Part shown: positions 1 through 7,999 of the stretch, piece after piece
Numbering within the stretch: the first letter of the stretch is position 1
How the letters are laid out: every line of letters starts with the position of its first letter
Assembly (NCBI GenBank): GCA_900541905.1
Contig: UQLQ01000001.1
Span: 1-64,000, forward strand
DNA length: 64,000 nucleotides
Source: an uncultured Oscillospiraceae bacterium
GTDB lineage: Bacteria; Bacillota; Clostridia; Oscillospirales; Acutalibacteraceae
Direction of reading: 5' to 3'
Notes under the pieces: generated by a model
Told to the model about the DNA's origin: nothing
The model's database searches: none
What the model saw: the letters and a program-made list of their open reading frames with translations, nothing else
Translations under genes and position numbers: made by a program

Positions 1-582
1 CTCCAACAATGCCACAGCCGCAGGAATATCTCCGCCTGTCAGCAGTTTTGCATTTTCGTCAAAGGTCATGGTAACAAATACAGGTAATTTTGTATTTTCT
101 TTTACCGCCAGTACAGCTGCCTTTACTTCATGTGTATCGCTCATGGTTTCAATCAGAGCTACATCAGCTCCTGCTTGCTCGCCTACCATAGCCATTTCTT
201 TAAATGCTTCGTATGCCCCGTCAAATTCCAAATCTCCCAATGGGCGAAGCAGTTTGCCTGTTGGACCAATATCCATAGCAACCAACCCATGACCGTTTTC
301 GTTTACTGCCTGTTTTGCAATGGAAACTGCTTTTTCAATCAGTTCTTTTGCTGTGTAACCGCTGTCTTCCATTTTAATGGAGTTTGCTCCAAATGTATTT
401 GTTTTGACAATATCGCATCCTGATTTTAAATATTCCCGATGCACATTTAAAATGAATTCAGGCTTTTCTACGTTCCAGACTTCAGGCAATTCCCCCGGGG
501 CAAGTCCATTTTGTTGTAAAATGGAACCCATGCCGCCCTCAAAGAAAATAATACGTTTTCCAAGTTGCTTTAAAATATCCAT
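1..582 (-). CDS. metH: B12-dependent methionine synthase, N-terminal part (cut by window edge)
   Basis: The visible 194 codons begin MDILKQLGKRIIFFEGGMGS and form the homocysteine S-methyltransferase barrel: the EGGMGS opening, a DIVKTNTFGAN motif and an IDIGPTG-like MDIGPTG segment are typical of MetH. The family transfers a methyl group from methyltetrahydrofolate via cobalamin to homocysteine in the cytoplasm. Start is ATG at 582 with AGGAAG upstream. The gene runs off the window before any zinc-binding cysteines, folate or B12 domain can be seen, so full domain content is unknown. It follows the reactivation gene by 2 bases and metF lies upstream, a methyl-transfer operon. A stand-alone homocysteine methyltransferase (MmuM) is less likely given the neighbours. 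Confidence 0.88.
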   Translation of the reverse strand, partial: MDILKQLGKRIIFFEGGMGSILQQNGLAPGELPEVWNVEKPEFILNVHREYLKSGCDIVKTNTFGANSIKMEDSGYTAKELIEKAVSIAKQAVNENGHGLVAMDIGPTGKLLRPLGDLEFDGAYEAFKEMAMVGEQAGADVALIETMSDTHEVKAAVLAVKENTKLPVFVTMTFDENAKLLTGGDIPAAVALLE

Positions 583-584
583 GG

Positions 585-1232
585 TTATTCTTCCTTTCTA
601 AACGGACAGTTTTTTGCCTGACAAGTCATGCACCTTGCAATATGGCAGGTTGTGGATTCTTCTGTCAATCCAATGACAGCGGTTACGGATTTGCTCGGCG
701 CCAAAATAAGACTGTCCATGACAGTAAGGCCGATGCGTTTTTGGCAGTTTAAGACACCTAGTAAGTCTTTTTGATAGGTAAGCGGAAAATCTCCATAGCC
801 GGGACTGAAACGAGGACGTAAATAAAGTCCTTGTTTACCTGCTTCTTCTTTCATGAAATCCTGCTGCTCATCACAGTATGCCTCAATCACGGTAGCGGCA
901 CAAGCTTGCAGAATAACGGCTTTGCTCATATCCAGCTTGTTGTATTTTTGAATCAGCAAGTCTGTTTGTGCGCCAAGTGTAGCAGCAAAAATGGCTGCTT
1001 CCTTGCAGCCGTTAATATGCTGAGACAAATTTTTACTTTGAATGGAAATGGAGCCAATGGTTACAATGTGATTTTCACCAAAAGTAACAGGAAAAATTTG
1101 ATAAATACATTTTGGCGAGATGACTCTCAGTAGTTCGGCAAGACAAGATTCAATGCTGTTTGTAACAATCTCATCGGCAGGTTTTCCGCGGTATCCCAAA
1201 TAGCGCAGTATTTCTTTGCGACTAATATCCAT
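585..1232 (-). CDS. Methionine synthase reactivation-domain protein
   Basis: About 215 residues starting MDISRKEILRYLGYRGKPAD, resembling the stand-alone vitamin-B12-dependent methionine synthase activation domain found in Clostridia. In E. coli this domain is the C-terminal part of MetH and binds S-adenosylmethionine to remethylate oxidised cobalamin. Recognisable segments are the AATLGAQTD helix, the RPRFSPGYGDFPL motif (SAM-domain like) and a C-terminal cluster with Cys residues in a CxxCxxxxC arrangement. It lies between metF and metH with 2 to 17 base gaps, so it very probably serves that MetH. An ATG at 1244 is also possible, but it sits one base after AAGGAG; the ATG at 1232 has a more workable, though long, spacing. 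Confidence 0.82.
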   Translation of the reverse strand: MDISRKEILRYLGYRGKPADEIVTNSIESCLAELLRVISPKCIYQIFPVTFGENHIVTIGSISIQSKNLSQHINGCKEAAIFAATLGAQTDLLIQKYNKLDMSKAVILQACAATVIEAYCDEQQDFMKEEAGKQGLYLRPRFSPGYGDFPLTYQKDLLGVLNCQKRIGLTVMDSLILAPSKSVTAVIGLTEESTTCHIARCMTCQAKNCPFRKEE

Positions 1233-1249
1233 TACGTAATTCATTCTCC

Positions 1250-2143
1250 TTAGACCGGAACAGCAGCTGTACGCTTGTCCAAAATTTCAGATAAATTGGA
1301 TACAATGGTTTCTGCAATGTCCGGTTTATTCATAGTATATAAATGAATGGCTTTTACACCGTTGGCAATCAAATCAATGATTTGTTCTGTGGCATAAGCA
1401 ATCCCTGCTTGTTTCATTGCAAGCGGGCTGTCGCCAAATTTTTCGACCATAGCACCCAAACGTTCTGGCAAATATGTTCCGGAAATCTGACAAATACGCT
1501 TGATTTGGCTGCTGTTGGTTACGGGCATAATTCCCGCAACAATGGGAACATGGATGCCTTTGGCCAAAGTTTTATACAAAAAATTATATAAAATTTGATT
1601 ATCAAAAAACATTTGTGTGGTTAAAAAATCGCAGCCGCAGTCTACTTTTTGTTTAAGATGGTCAATGTCATCCATTTTACGGCTGCATTCAATATGCCCT
1701 TCGGGATAGCAGGCTGCGCCTACGCAAAAATCCCCTTGAGATTTGATATCTTCTATCAATTGATATGCATAGCGGTAATCTTTCACAGCATCTTCCGGAT
1801 TCATACCTTGAGGGACATCACCCCGCAGGGCTAATATATTGGTAATGCGCTTGTCCTTTAATTGATGCAATGTAGAGGCAATATCAGATTTGGCAGATGC
1901 TACGCAAGTAAGATGCGCCAGCGCCGGAATTTGATATTGTGTTTGAATATGGTCTGCAATTTCAATGGTGCGTTTGGAATTGCTGCCGCCTGCACCGTAT
2001 GTAACGCTGATAAAGTCAGGATTGATCTTGGCAATTCCTTTGATTACGCTTTTACATTCATCCAATGGGATATGTGGTTTTGGAGGAAAAATTTCGCAGG
2101 AAAAAGTGACGGAATTTTGTTCAATCAAATCAATTATTTTCAT
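1250..2143 (-). CDS. metF: Methylenetetrahydrofolate reductase
   Basis: A 297-residue protein of normal MetF length. It reduces 5,10-methylene-THF to 5-methyl-THF, the methyl donor for MetH. The N-terminal VTFSCEIFPPKP segment, SVTYGAGGS, HLTCVA, LALRGD and the VAGIMPV strand match the flavin-containing TIM-barrel family. It is first in the operon metF, reactivation gene, metH. A -10 like TATAAT lies at 2205-2210 on the minus strand just after the metY terminator, so the operon has its own start; the -35 is weak. A short hairpin (ATCCT/AGGAT) overlaps the ribosome binding site. No SAM riboswitch is present in the leader of roughly 60 bases. Confidence 0.95.
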   Translation of the reverse strand: MKIIDLIEQNSVTFSCEIFPPKPHIPLDECKSVIKGIAKINPDFISVTYGAGGSNSKRTIEIADHIQTQYQIPALAHLTCVASAKSDIASTLHQLKDKRITNILALRGDVPQGMNPEDAVKDYRYAYQLIEDIKSQGDFCVGAACYPEGHIECSRKMDDIDHLKQKVDCGCDFLTTQMFFDNQILYNFLYKTLAKGIHVPIVAGIMPVTNSSQIKRICQISGTYLPERLGAMVEKFGDSPLAMKQAGIAYATEQIIDLIANGVKAIHLYTMNKPDIAETIVSNLSEILDKRTAAVPV

Positions 2144-2212
2144 ATGTGGTAAATCCTCTCTGAAGGATATTTTATGGTTACAAACTCATTTTAGAATCGG
2201 TAATATTATACC

Positions 2213-2268
2213 AAAAAAAAAGATGGAATAAAACCCAAATCAATGAGATGTTTGGATTTTTTCCATCT
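2213..2268 (-). terminator. Rho-independent terminator after metY
   Basis: On the minus strand the outer arms AGATGGAA and TTCCATCT enclose an inner A-rich/T-rich pairing (ATCCAAA with TTTGGGT) and are followed by a run of nine T. It separates metY from the metF operon. Confidence 0.8.
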
Positions 2269-2327
2269 AAAATGTAATTAAGAAATAGGATAGAATGATT
2301 TGAGAAAATATAAAGGGGTTATTCTCG

Positions 2328-3611
2328 TTAAAGTTTTGTAAATGCTTGCGTCAAATCTTCAATAATGTCATCAATATGTTCAATACCAATAGAGAGGCGT
2401 ACTGTGTTAGGGGAAATACCACAGGCTTTTAATTCCTCTGCATTTAATTGAGAATGGGTCGTGCTTGCAGGATGGATGACCAAAGATTTTGCATCTGCCA
2501 CATTTGCAAGAAGAGAGAAAATTTCAAGAGAGTCAATAAAGCGTTTTGCCTCTTGTTCTCCTCCTTTGATTTCAAATGTGAAGATAGAGCCGGCGCCTTT
2601 TGGGAAGTATTTCTGATATAAGTCATAATATTTGCTGTCAGGCAAGGATGGATGGTTAACGCGTTCTACTTGGGGATGTTGTTTCAAAAACTCAACTACT
2701 TTCAGCGCATTTTCCGTATGGCGTTCTACACGAAGGGAAAGCGTTTCCAATCCTTGAATGAATAGGAAAGAGTGGAATGGACTCAAGGTTGCACCGGTAT
2801 CCCGAAGCAAATTGGTGCGGATACGGGTAATATAAGCTGCCGCACCTATATCTTTTGCAAAATTAATGCCGTGGTAACTGTCGCAAGGTTGGGACAGTCC
2901 CGGGAATTTATCTGAATTCCAATCAAACTTACCGGCATCTACAATCACACCGCCCAATGCGGCTCCGTGACCGCCAATAAATTTTGTTGCGGAATGTACC
3001 ACAATGTCAGCGCCGTGTTCAATGGGACGGAATAGGTAAGGGGTTGCAAATGTATTATCAATAACCAGAGGAATGCCATGTTTATGGGCAATATCCGCTA
3101 CTGCTTTTACATCAATAATGCTGGAATTTGGATTGCCCAAAGATTCAATAAAAATCAATTTTGTGTTTTCCTGAATAGCGTCTTCAAAATTTTGTAAAGT
3201 ATCAGGGTCAACAAAGGTTGTGGTGATATTGTCCTCAGGTAATGTATGGGCAAATAAATTATAGGTGCCTCCATATAGAGTAGAAGCTGCCACAATATGG
3301 TCGCCTGCGCGGGTAATATTTTTTACTGCGTATGTTATGGCCGCAGAACCGGAAGCAGTTGCCAGTGCGGCAATACCGCCTTCCAAAGCGGCAATACGCT
3401 TTTCAAATACATCTGTAGTAGGATTCATCAATCGACTGTAAATATTGCCGCCTTCACTTAACCCAAATCGACCTGCAGCTTGGTCACAGTCTTTAAATAC
3501 ATATGAAGTGGTTTGATAGATTGGAACCGCACGGGCGTCTGTTGCGGAATCAGGGGTTTCTTGACCAATATGCAATTGTTGTGTTTCAAATCTCCAATTT
3601 TTGTTGCTCAT
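2328..3611 (-). CDS. metY: O-acetylhomoserine sulfhydrylase (PLP-dependent, Cys/Met metabolism)
   Basis: A 427-residue Cys/Met-metabolism PLP enzyme. It starts MSNKNWRFETQQLHIGQE, continues with VPIYQTTSYVF, and has the PLP lysine in HSATKFIGGHG. Length above 420 residues and these motifs fit O-acetylhomoserine aminocarboxypropyltransferase, which makes homocysteine from O-acetylhomoserine and sulfide (some members also act as cysteine synthase). It is monocistronic, with a promoter at 3785-3813, a Cys-codon leader ORF at 3664-3723 and a terminator at 2213-2268. Regulation by cysteine supply is inferred from the leader. A cystathionine gamma-synthase is the main alternative, but those are shorter (about 380-400). 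Confidence 0.93.
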   Translation of the reverse strand: MSNKNWRFETQQLHIGQETPDSATDARAVPIYQTTSYVFKDCDQAAGRFGLSEGGNIYSRLMNPTTDVFEKRIAALEGGIAALATASGSAAITYAVKNITRAGDHIVAASTLYGGTYNLFAHTLPEDNITTTFVDPDTLQNFEDAIQENTKLIFIESLGNPNSSIIDVKAVADIAHKHGIPLVIDNTFATPYLFRPIEHGADIVVHSATKFIGGHGAALGGVIVDAGKFDWNSDKFPGLSQPCDSYHGINFAKDIGAAAYITRIRTNLLRDTGATLSPFHSFLFIQGLETLSLRVERHTENALKVVEFLKQHPQVERVNHPSLPDSKYYDLYQKYFPKGAGSIFTFEIKGGEQEAKRFIDSLEIFSLLANVADAKSLVIHPASTTHSQLNAEELKACGISPNTVRLSIGIEHIDDIIEDLTQAFTKL

Positions 3612-3663
3612 AATAATATACTCACTTTCTATTTATCTTTGTTTTTAGTATGAAATATGAGCG

Positions 3664-3723
3664 TCACATTCGGTCTACTGCGCTGCAGCAGCGAAACCGT
3701 ATCGTAATAGTTTTGAGTGGCAT
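3664..3723 (-). CDS. Cysteine-codon leader peptide upstream of metY
   Basis: A 19-codon ORF encoding MPLKTITIRFRCCSAVDRM, ATG at 3723 and TGA at 3664-3666. GGAGG stands 7 bases before the ATG, which is as strong as any ribosome binding site in the window. The two adjacent UGC Cys codons lie inside a possible hairpin (CGCTG/CAGCG, flanked by CGGT/ACCG). The ORF starts about 60 bases after a perfect promoter and ends 52 bases before metY. I infer a translation-coupled or attenuation leader sensing Cys-tRNA. No U-tract terminator is visible between it and metY, so the mechanism would have to be translational, Rho-dependent or RNA-decay based. Its function is not demonstrated. Confidence 0.7.
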   Translation of the reverse strand: MPLKTITIRFRCCSAVDRM

Positions 3724-3784
3724 AACTGTGCCTCCAGTTAATTTGTATAATTCATATAGAATTAGTAATGTTTTTGTTAATGTT

Positions 3785-3813
3785 ATTCTACTCCGTTCAT
3801 TTACAGATGTCAA
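3785..3813 (-). promoter_or_regulatory. Promoter of metY and its leader ORF
   Basis: On the minus strand TTGACA (3808-3813), a 17-base spacer and TAGAAT (3785-3790). The -35 is consensus and the spacer ideal. Confidence 0.8.
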
Positions 3814-3962
3814 TAGGAAACTTCAAATATTTTGCAGGTAAATTTCCAATAATAGCTTGTTATCAGTTTTATTGATAACCTGTAATAGCCACAGACAATA
3901 AAGCCCTGAATTAACATATAATTCAGGTATATATCTTGTATTTTTTTGATGAAAAATAAAAA

Positions 3963-3987
3963 AAGACGCTTCAAACAGAAGCGTCTT
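3963..3987 (-). terminator. Terminator after rrf2 regulator
   Basis: Perfect 10-bp inverted repeat AAGACGCTTC / GAAGCGTCTT with a five-base loop, followed on the minus strand by T-rich sequence, 17 bases after the stop of the Rrf2 gene. Confidence 0.85.
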
Positions 3988-4004
3988 TGGCATAAATCAT
4001 GCAG

Positions 4005-4478
4005 TTAAGATAACATTTTTTTCATATCTTGGTCATAACACGGGGCAATTTCTTCATCTCCGTATTCCGCATGATATTTTTCCACTAAATCAGCAAGTGT
4101 AATATTGTCCACTACATTTTGAACAGCCTCGTGTATTTGGCGCCACACATCTAATGTAATGCAAGCGTTAGAGCGAGGGCAGGTATTTGTCTCATAGTCT
4201 AAACAAGGAACGGGAGAAAGGGTACCCTCCATTACATTTAAAATCATGCCGACGGTATAATCTTTGGGTTCTCTGGAAAGACGGTAGCCGCCGTTTGCTC
4301 CTCTGGCACTTTTTACAAAACCGGCCTTACAAAGCTGGTTGATAATTTGTTCCAGGTATTTATCAGATATTTCTTGCCTTGTTGAAATATTTTTTATGCT
4401 GATATAATTATCCTTACCGTTTACGGCAAGATCCAACATAAGGCGAAGAGCATATCTACCTTTGGTAGAAATTCTCAT
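4005..4478 (-). CDS. IscR-type Rrf2 family transcriptional regulator
   Basis: A 157-residue Rrf2 protein: MRISTKGRYALRLMLDLA opening, winged helix with KYLEQIINQLCKAGFVKS and RGANGGYRL. Cysteines 92, 100 and 106 have the three-Cys arrangement that binds a [2Fe-2S] cluster in IscR, so it is likely an Fe-S or redox sensor rather than cluster-free CymR. There are no iscS/iscU neighbours. It sits head-on behind metY's promoter region and faces away from the hydrogenase maturation genes. The targets are unknown; autoregulation, metY, or the hyd operon are all reasonable guesses. Monocistronic, with its own terminator. Confidence 0.9.
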   Translation of the reverse strand: MRISTKGRYALRLMLDLAVNGKDNYISIKNISTRQEISDKYLEQIINQLCKAGFVKSARGANGGYRLSREPKDYTVGMILNVMEGTLSPVPCLDYETNTCPRSNACITLDVWRQIHEAVQNVVDNITLADLVEKYHAEYGDEEIAPCYDQDMKKMLS

Positions 4479-4703
4479 ATGTACTCCTTCCTAATCAAGT
4501 GACAATGATTGAAGTTGACCTTTATATAATAATATATCGTTTATAAAATAGATTGATTCAACTTGATATTATACAATAATTCTTCTATTTCGTCCATAGT
4601 AAAAATAGGCATTATTCGGGAATCCAAAATTTATTTGACGATTCTCGTTGATTTCCTACAGAACTGCAGGAAAAACTTTATACACAATTGCACCGTATTT
4701 GCC

Positions 4704-4733
4704 TTGCCTTTCTGCAATACATTATGTTATGCT
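4704..4733 (+). promoter_or_regulatory. Probable promoter of the hydrogenase-maturation leader
   Basis: TTGCCT (4704-4709), 18-base spacer, TATGCT (4728-4733). Acceptable rather than consensus. It would start the transcript at about 4741, where the structured leader begins. A weaker alternative (TTGACG near 4634) exists upstream. Confidence 0.45.
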
Positions 4734-4740
4734 AAAAGTA

Positions 4741-4937
4741 CATCTTATCTGGAAGATGATTCTGAAAGAGCAGATGATGTTGCAAAAAAGAATCGTTCTG
4801 ATATATACAAGGGTTCGTCCCAAGTAAGAAGGCGGTCAAATTGTTACGAATCTAAGACACCCCAAACAAATTTTTTGTTTGGAAGGTATGTTTCGTATAT
4901 GACTCTTATACCGCTTTTGGTATAAGAGTCTTTTTTG
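4741..4937 (+). ncRNA. Structured leader RNA of unknown class before hydrogenase maturation genes
   Basis: About 195 bases with stacked complementary segments: CATCTT/AAGATG (4741-4746 with 4753-4758), GATTCT/AGAATC (4758-4763 with 4789-4794), GGTTCGT/ACGAATC (4812-4818 with 4846-4852), a 9-bp hairpin CCAAACAAA/TTTGTTTGG (4862-4882) and a perfect 12-bp terminator. The first two stems share a base pair region and could be mutually exclusive. It could be a riboswitch-type attenuator for the downstream operon or a free small RNA. I could not match it to a riboswitch class I know. No good protein-coding alternative exists here. Confidence 0.45.
4901..4936 (+). terminator. Strong terminator inside the hyd leader
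   Basis: GACTCTTATACC and GGTATAAGAGTC (perfect 12 bp, six-base loop) followed by TTTTTT. It ends 37 bases before the TM1266-type gene, so transcription from upstream must be attenuated or read through it. Confidence 0.9.
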
Positions 4938-4972
4938 TTTACATCATATCAGAAAAGAAAGGATTGGGTCAA

Positions 4973-5227
4973 ATGGAAACCAGAATCGGGTTAATTGGCA
5001 TTATTGTGGAGGATTTAAACGCAACAGAAAAGTTAAATCAAATATTGCATGATTATGGCTCTTATATCATCGGCAGAATGGGGTTGCCTCATCGCGAGAA
5101 AAAGCTGAGTATTATCAGTGTGGTAGTAGATGCCCCAAATGATGTTATCAGTGCATTATCCGGAAAGCTAGGCATGATTAAAGGTATTACCGTAAAGACC
5201 ATTTACTCTAAAACATCCGAAGGATAA
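4973..5227 (+). CDS. TM1266-type iron-only hydrogenase system putative regulator
   Basis: An 84-residue ACT/NikR-C-like small protein beginning METRIGLIGIIVEDLNATEKLN, with the VSVVVDAPNDVISALSGKLG-like region (seen as ISVVVDAPNDVISALSGKLG). This family is normally found beside HydE/HydF/HydG and is called a putative regulator of the iron-only hydrogenase system; its ligand is unknown. Start chosen at ATG 4973 with AAAGGA nine bases upstream. It is the first gene of the operon with hydG and hydF, 30 bases ahead of hydG. There is no DNA-binding domain, so a regulatory role would be through protein or ligand contact. Confidence 0.85.
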   Translation: METRIGLIGIIVEDLNATEKLNQILHDYGSYIIGRMGLPHREKKLSIISVVVDAPNDVISALSGKLGMIKGITVKTIYSKTSEG

Positions 5228-5257
5228 TAGGTATCTGCAGAAGAGGAGTGTATGTTT

Positions 5258-6676
5258 ATGTATGATGTAAAATCAAGAGTAGCTACAGAGTTTATCGATG
5301 ATAAAGAAATTTTAGACACGATTGCATATGCAAAACAAAACAAAAGCAACCGTGAACTAATCGAGCAGCTGATTAACAGAGCAAAAGATTGTAAAGGTCT
5401 TACTCATAGAGAGGCGGCTGTACTGTTGGAATGTGACCAAGCAGATTTAAATGAGCAGATGTTTCAACTTGCAAAGCAAATCAAACAAAAATTATATGGA
5501 AATCGTATTGTAATGTTTGCACCGCTGTATTTGTCCAATTATTGTGTCAACGGATGCACCTATTGCCCTTATCATTATAAGAATAAGACGATTTGCAGAA
5601 AAAAATTGACGCAGGAGGAAATTCGTAGGGAAGTCATTGCATTGCAGGATATGGGTCACAAACGTTTGGCTTTGGAAGCGGGAGAAGATCCTGTGAATAA
5701 TCCTCTGGAATATATTTTGGAAAGCATCGAAACCATTTACAGCATCCAGCATAAAAATGGCGCTATCCGCAGAGTAAATGTGAATATTGCGGCAACCACA
5801 GTGGAAAATTACAGAAAATTAAGAGACGCGGGCATAGGAACTTATATTTTATTCCAGGAGACTTATCATAAGGAAAATTATGAGAAACTGCATCCTACCG
5901 GTCCAAAACATAATTATGCCTATCATACCGAAGCCATGGACAGAGCCATGGAAGCAGGCATTGACGATGTGGGAATCGGCGTTTTATTTGGCTTGAATAT
6001 GTATCGTTATGATTTTGTGGGTTTGCTGATGCACGCGGAACATTTGGAGGCTGCCATGGGTGTAGGTCCCCATACCATCAGCGTGCCTCGTATCCGTCCT
6101 GCAGATGATATTGATGCAGAAGATTTTAAAGATGCAATCAGCGATGAAATTTTTGAAAAAATTGTAGCAGTGCTCCGCATTGCGGTTCCTTATACAGGTA
6201 TGATTATTTCCACAAGAGAATCTCAAAAAACAAGAGAACGCGTTTTGGATTTGGGTGTTTCTCAGCTAAGCGGCGGTTCACGTACCAGTGTAGGGGGATA
6301 TGCGGAAGACGAGCCGGAAGAAGAAAATTCCGCACAGTTTGACTTAAACGATACCAGAACTTTGGACCAGATTGTAAACTGGTTATTGGACGGAGGCTTT
6401 ATTCCAAGTTTTTGTACTGCGTGTTACCGTGAAGGAAGAACAGGAGATCGTTTTATGCAGCTTGTAAAATCAGGACAAATTGCAAACTGCTGTCAGCCAA
6501 ATGCACTTATGACATTAAAAGAATACTTGGAAGACTATGCCAGCGAGGATACGAGACGAAAAGGCGAACGCGCTATTTTGGAAGAATTGAACCATATCGG
6601 CAGCGAAAAAGTGCGGCAGATTACAATCAACCGTTTGGAATTGATGAAAGAAGGAAAACGTGATTTCCGTTTTTAA
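5258..6676 (+). CDS. hydG: [FeFe]-hydrogenase H-cluster radical SAM maturase HydG
   Basis: A 472-residue radical SAM tyrosine lyase. It cleaves tyrosine to supply CO and cyanide, as an Fe(CO)2CN synthon, for the H-cluster. The CVNGCTYC motif holds the SAM-binding [4Fe-4S] cysteines (CxxxCxxC), and the C-terminal CTACYREGRTGDRFM ... NCC region holds the auxiliary cluster that distinguishes HydG from ThiH and HydE. Start at ATG 5258 is preferred to ATG 5252 because GAGGAG lies nine bases before it. Followed by hydF. hydE and the hydrogenase itself are not in the window. Confidence 0.95.
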   Translation: MYDVKSRVATEFIDDKEILDTIAYAKQNKSNRELIEQLINRAKDCKGLTHREAAVLLECDQADLNEQMFQLAKQIKQKLYGNRIVMFAPLYLSNYCVNGCTYCPYHYKNKTICRKKLTQEEIRREVIALQDMGHKRLALEAGEDPVNNPLEYILESIETIYSIQHKNGAIRRVNVNIAATTVENYRKLRDAGIGTYILFQETYHKENYEKLHPTGPKHNYAYHTEAMDRAMEAGIDDVGIGVLFGLNMYRYDFVGLLMHAEHLEAAMGVGPHTISVPRIRPADDIDAEDFKDAISDEIFEKIVAVLRIAVPYTGMIISTRESQKTRERVLDLGVSQLSGGSRTSVGGYAEDEPEEENSAQFDLNDTRTLDQIVNWLLDGGFIPSFCTACYREGRTGDRFMQLVKSGQIANCCQPNALMTLKEYLEDYASEDTRRKGERAILEELNHIGSEKVRQITINRLELMKEGKRDFRF

Positions 6677-6701
6677 TCAAAACAGGAAAGGGGACATTTT
6701 T

Positions 6702-7892
6702 ATGAGCTTGACAAATACTCCTTCTGGAAACAGACTGCATATTGGTATTTTTGGAAAGCGTAACAGTGGGAAATCTTCTTTGCTCAATGCCATTACGGGA
6801 CAGGAAATTGCCTTGGTCAGTGAGGTAAAAGGAACTACAACAGATCCTGTATCAAAAGCCATAGAAATACATCCGATTGGGCCGTGTTTGCTGATTGATA
6901 CAGCGGGATTTGATGATACAGGCGACTTAGGAAGCATGCGTATTGAAAAAACGAAAGCTGTGTTAGACAAAACGGACATCGCTGTTATGGTGTTTACGGA
7001 TATGGAAATGGAACCTGAGGCACAGTGGATTGCTATACTTAAGAAACGTAATATCCCAATGCTTGCTGTTGTCAATCAAGTTGACCGTATTGAGCAGGCG
7101 CAGGAAATCAAACGTCAAATTGAGCAGCGGTTTTCTCTCATTCCTTTATTGGTCAGCGCAAAAGAAAAAACGGGAATTACACAAATAAAAAATGAAATTC
7201 TGCGTCTGATGCCTCCCGGTTTTGAGGCGCAAAGCTTAACAGGCTCCTTGGTGCAGCCCGAAGATGTAGTGCTCTTGGTAATGCCGCAGGATAAACAAGC
7301 TCCGAAAGGAAGGCTGATTTTGCCCCAAGTACAAACTATTCGGGATTTACTGGACAATCATTGTGTGGTAATGTGTGTTACCACGGAACAATTGCCCACC
7401 GCGCTGCAGGCGCTTGCAAAACCGCCAAAATTAATTATTACGGATTCTCAGGCGTTTGCACAGGTTTACCCATTGAAACCTGCCGGAACATTGCTGACCT
7501 CTTTTTCTGTACTGCTGGCAGCATATAAAGGGGATTTATCTGCTTTTGTGAAGGGAGCCGATGCGTTGGATTCTCTCACAGACGACAGTCATGTATTGAT
7601 TGCGGAAGCCTGTACCCATGCGCCGCTTCAGGAGGATATAGGGAGGGTGAAAATTCCCAATATGCTGCGGAAAAAGTATGGAGAACATTTGCAGGTGACT
7701 GTAGTAAGCGGCTCTCAATTTCCTAATGATTTAAGTGCGTATCAATTAATTATTCATTGCGGAGCGTGTATGTTTAATCGTAAACATGTGTTAACACGTG
7801 TGGAACAAGCCGAGCAGCAAGGCGTTCCTATTACCAATTACGGTGTAGCAATTGCAAAGCTGACAGGAATTTTAGACAAAATTTCTATGTAG
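6702..7892 (+). CDS. hydF: [FeFe]-hydrogenase maturation GTPase HydF
   Basis: A 396-residue protein: GTP-binding domain first (GIFGKRNSGKSSLLN P-loop, DTAGFDD, NQVDRIEQA), then the dimerisation domain, then a C-terminal cluster domain with CTH and HCGAC cysteine/histidine ligands. HydF is the scaffold on which HydE and HydG products assemble before transfer to apo-HydA. Start taken as ATG 6702 behind AAAGGGG; an upstream ATG at 6660 overlaps the end of hydG and lacks a ribosome site. Last gene of the operon. Confidence 0.95.
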   Translation: MSLTNTPSGNRLHIGIFGKRNSGKSSLLNAITGQEIALVSEVKGTTTDPVSKAIEIHPIGPCLLIDTAGFDDTGDLGSMRIEKTKAVLDKTDIAVMVFTDMEMEPEAQWIAILKKRNIPMLAVVNQVDRIEQAQEIKRQIEQRFSLIPLLVSAKEKTGITQIKNEILRLMPPGFEAQSLTGSLVQPEDVVLLVMPQDKQAPKGRLILPQVQTIRDLLDNHCVVMCVTTEQLPTALQALAKPPKLIITDSQAFAQVYPLKPAGTLLTSFSVLLAAYKGDLSAFVKGADALDSLTDDSHVLIAEACTHAPLQEDIGRVKIPNMLRKKYGEHLQVTVVSGSQFPNDLSAYQLIIHCGACMFNRKHVLTRVEQAEQQGVPITNYGVAIAKLTGILDKISM

Positions 7893-7971
7893 CAATTGGT
7901 AAGACAATGGTTTGACGTACAGCAATGAATGTAATAAGCTGCAATTTTAATACCATGATTTTATTTTAATC

Positions 7972-7999
7972 TTGACAATCTCTATAGGTTTGATATAAT
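7972..7999 (+). promoter_or_regulatory. Promoter of the small di-heme-like membrane protein
   Basis: Consensus TTGACA (7972-7977), 16-base spacer, consensus TATAAT (7994-7999). Confidence 0.85.

Noticed and set aside
68..423. Plus-strand ORFs at the window start
   Set aside because: They are shadows of metH, which reads cleanly on the minus strand.
2144..2327. SAM riboswitch before metF
   Set aside because: The leader after the -10 is only about 60 bases and lacks the SAM-I core motifs; only a short hairpin over the ribosome site is seen.
4811..4852. tRNA-like GGTTCG stem (T-arm resemblance)
   Set aside because: No acceptor, D or anticodon arm and no CCA-compatible end could be folded around it; treated as part of the structured leader.
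4563..4925. A 120-residue plus-strand open frame
   Set aside because: It lacks a ribosome site, has no family resemblance, and runs through a promoter, several stems and most of a perfect terminator hairpin.
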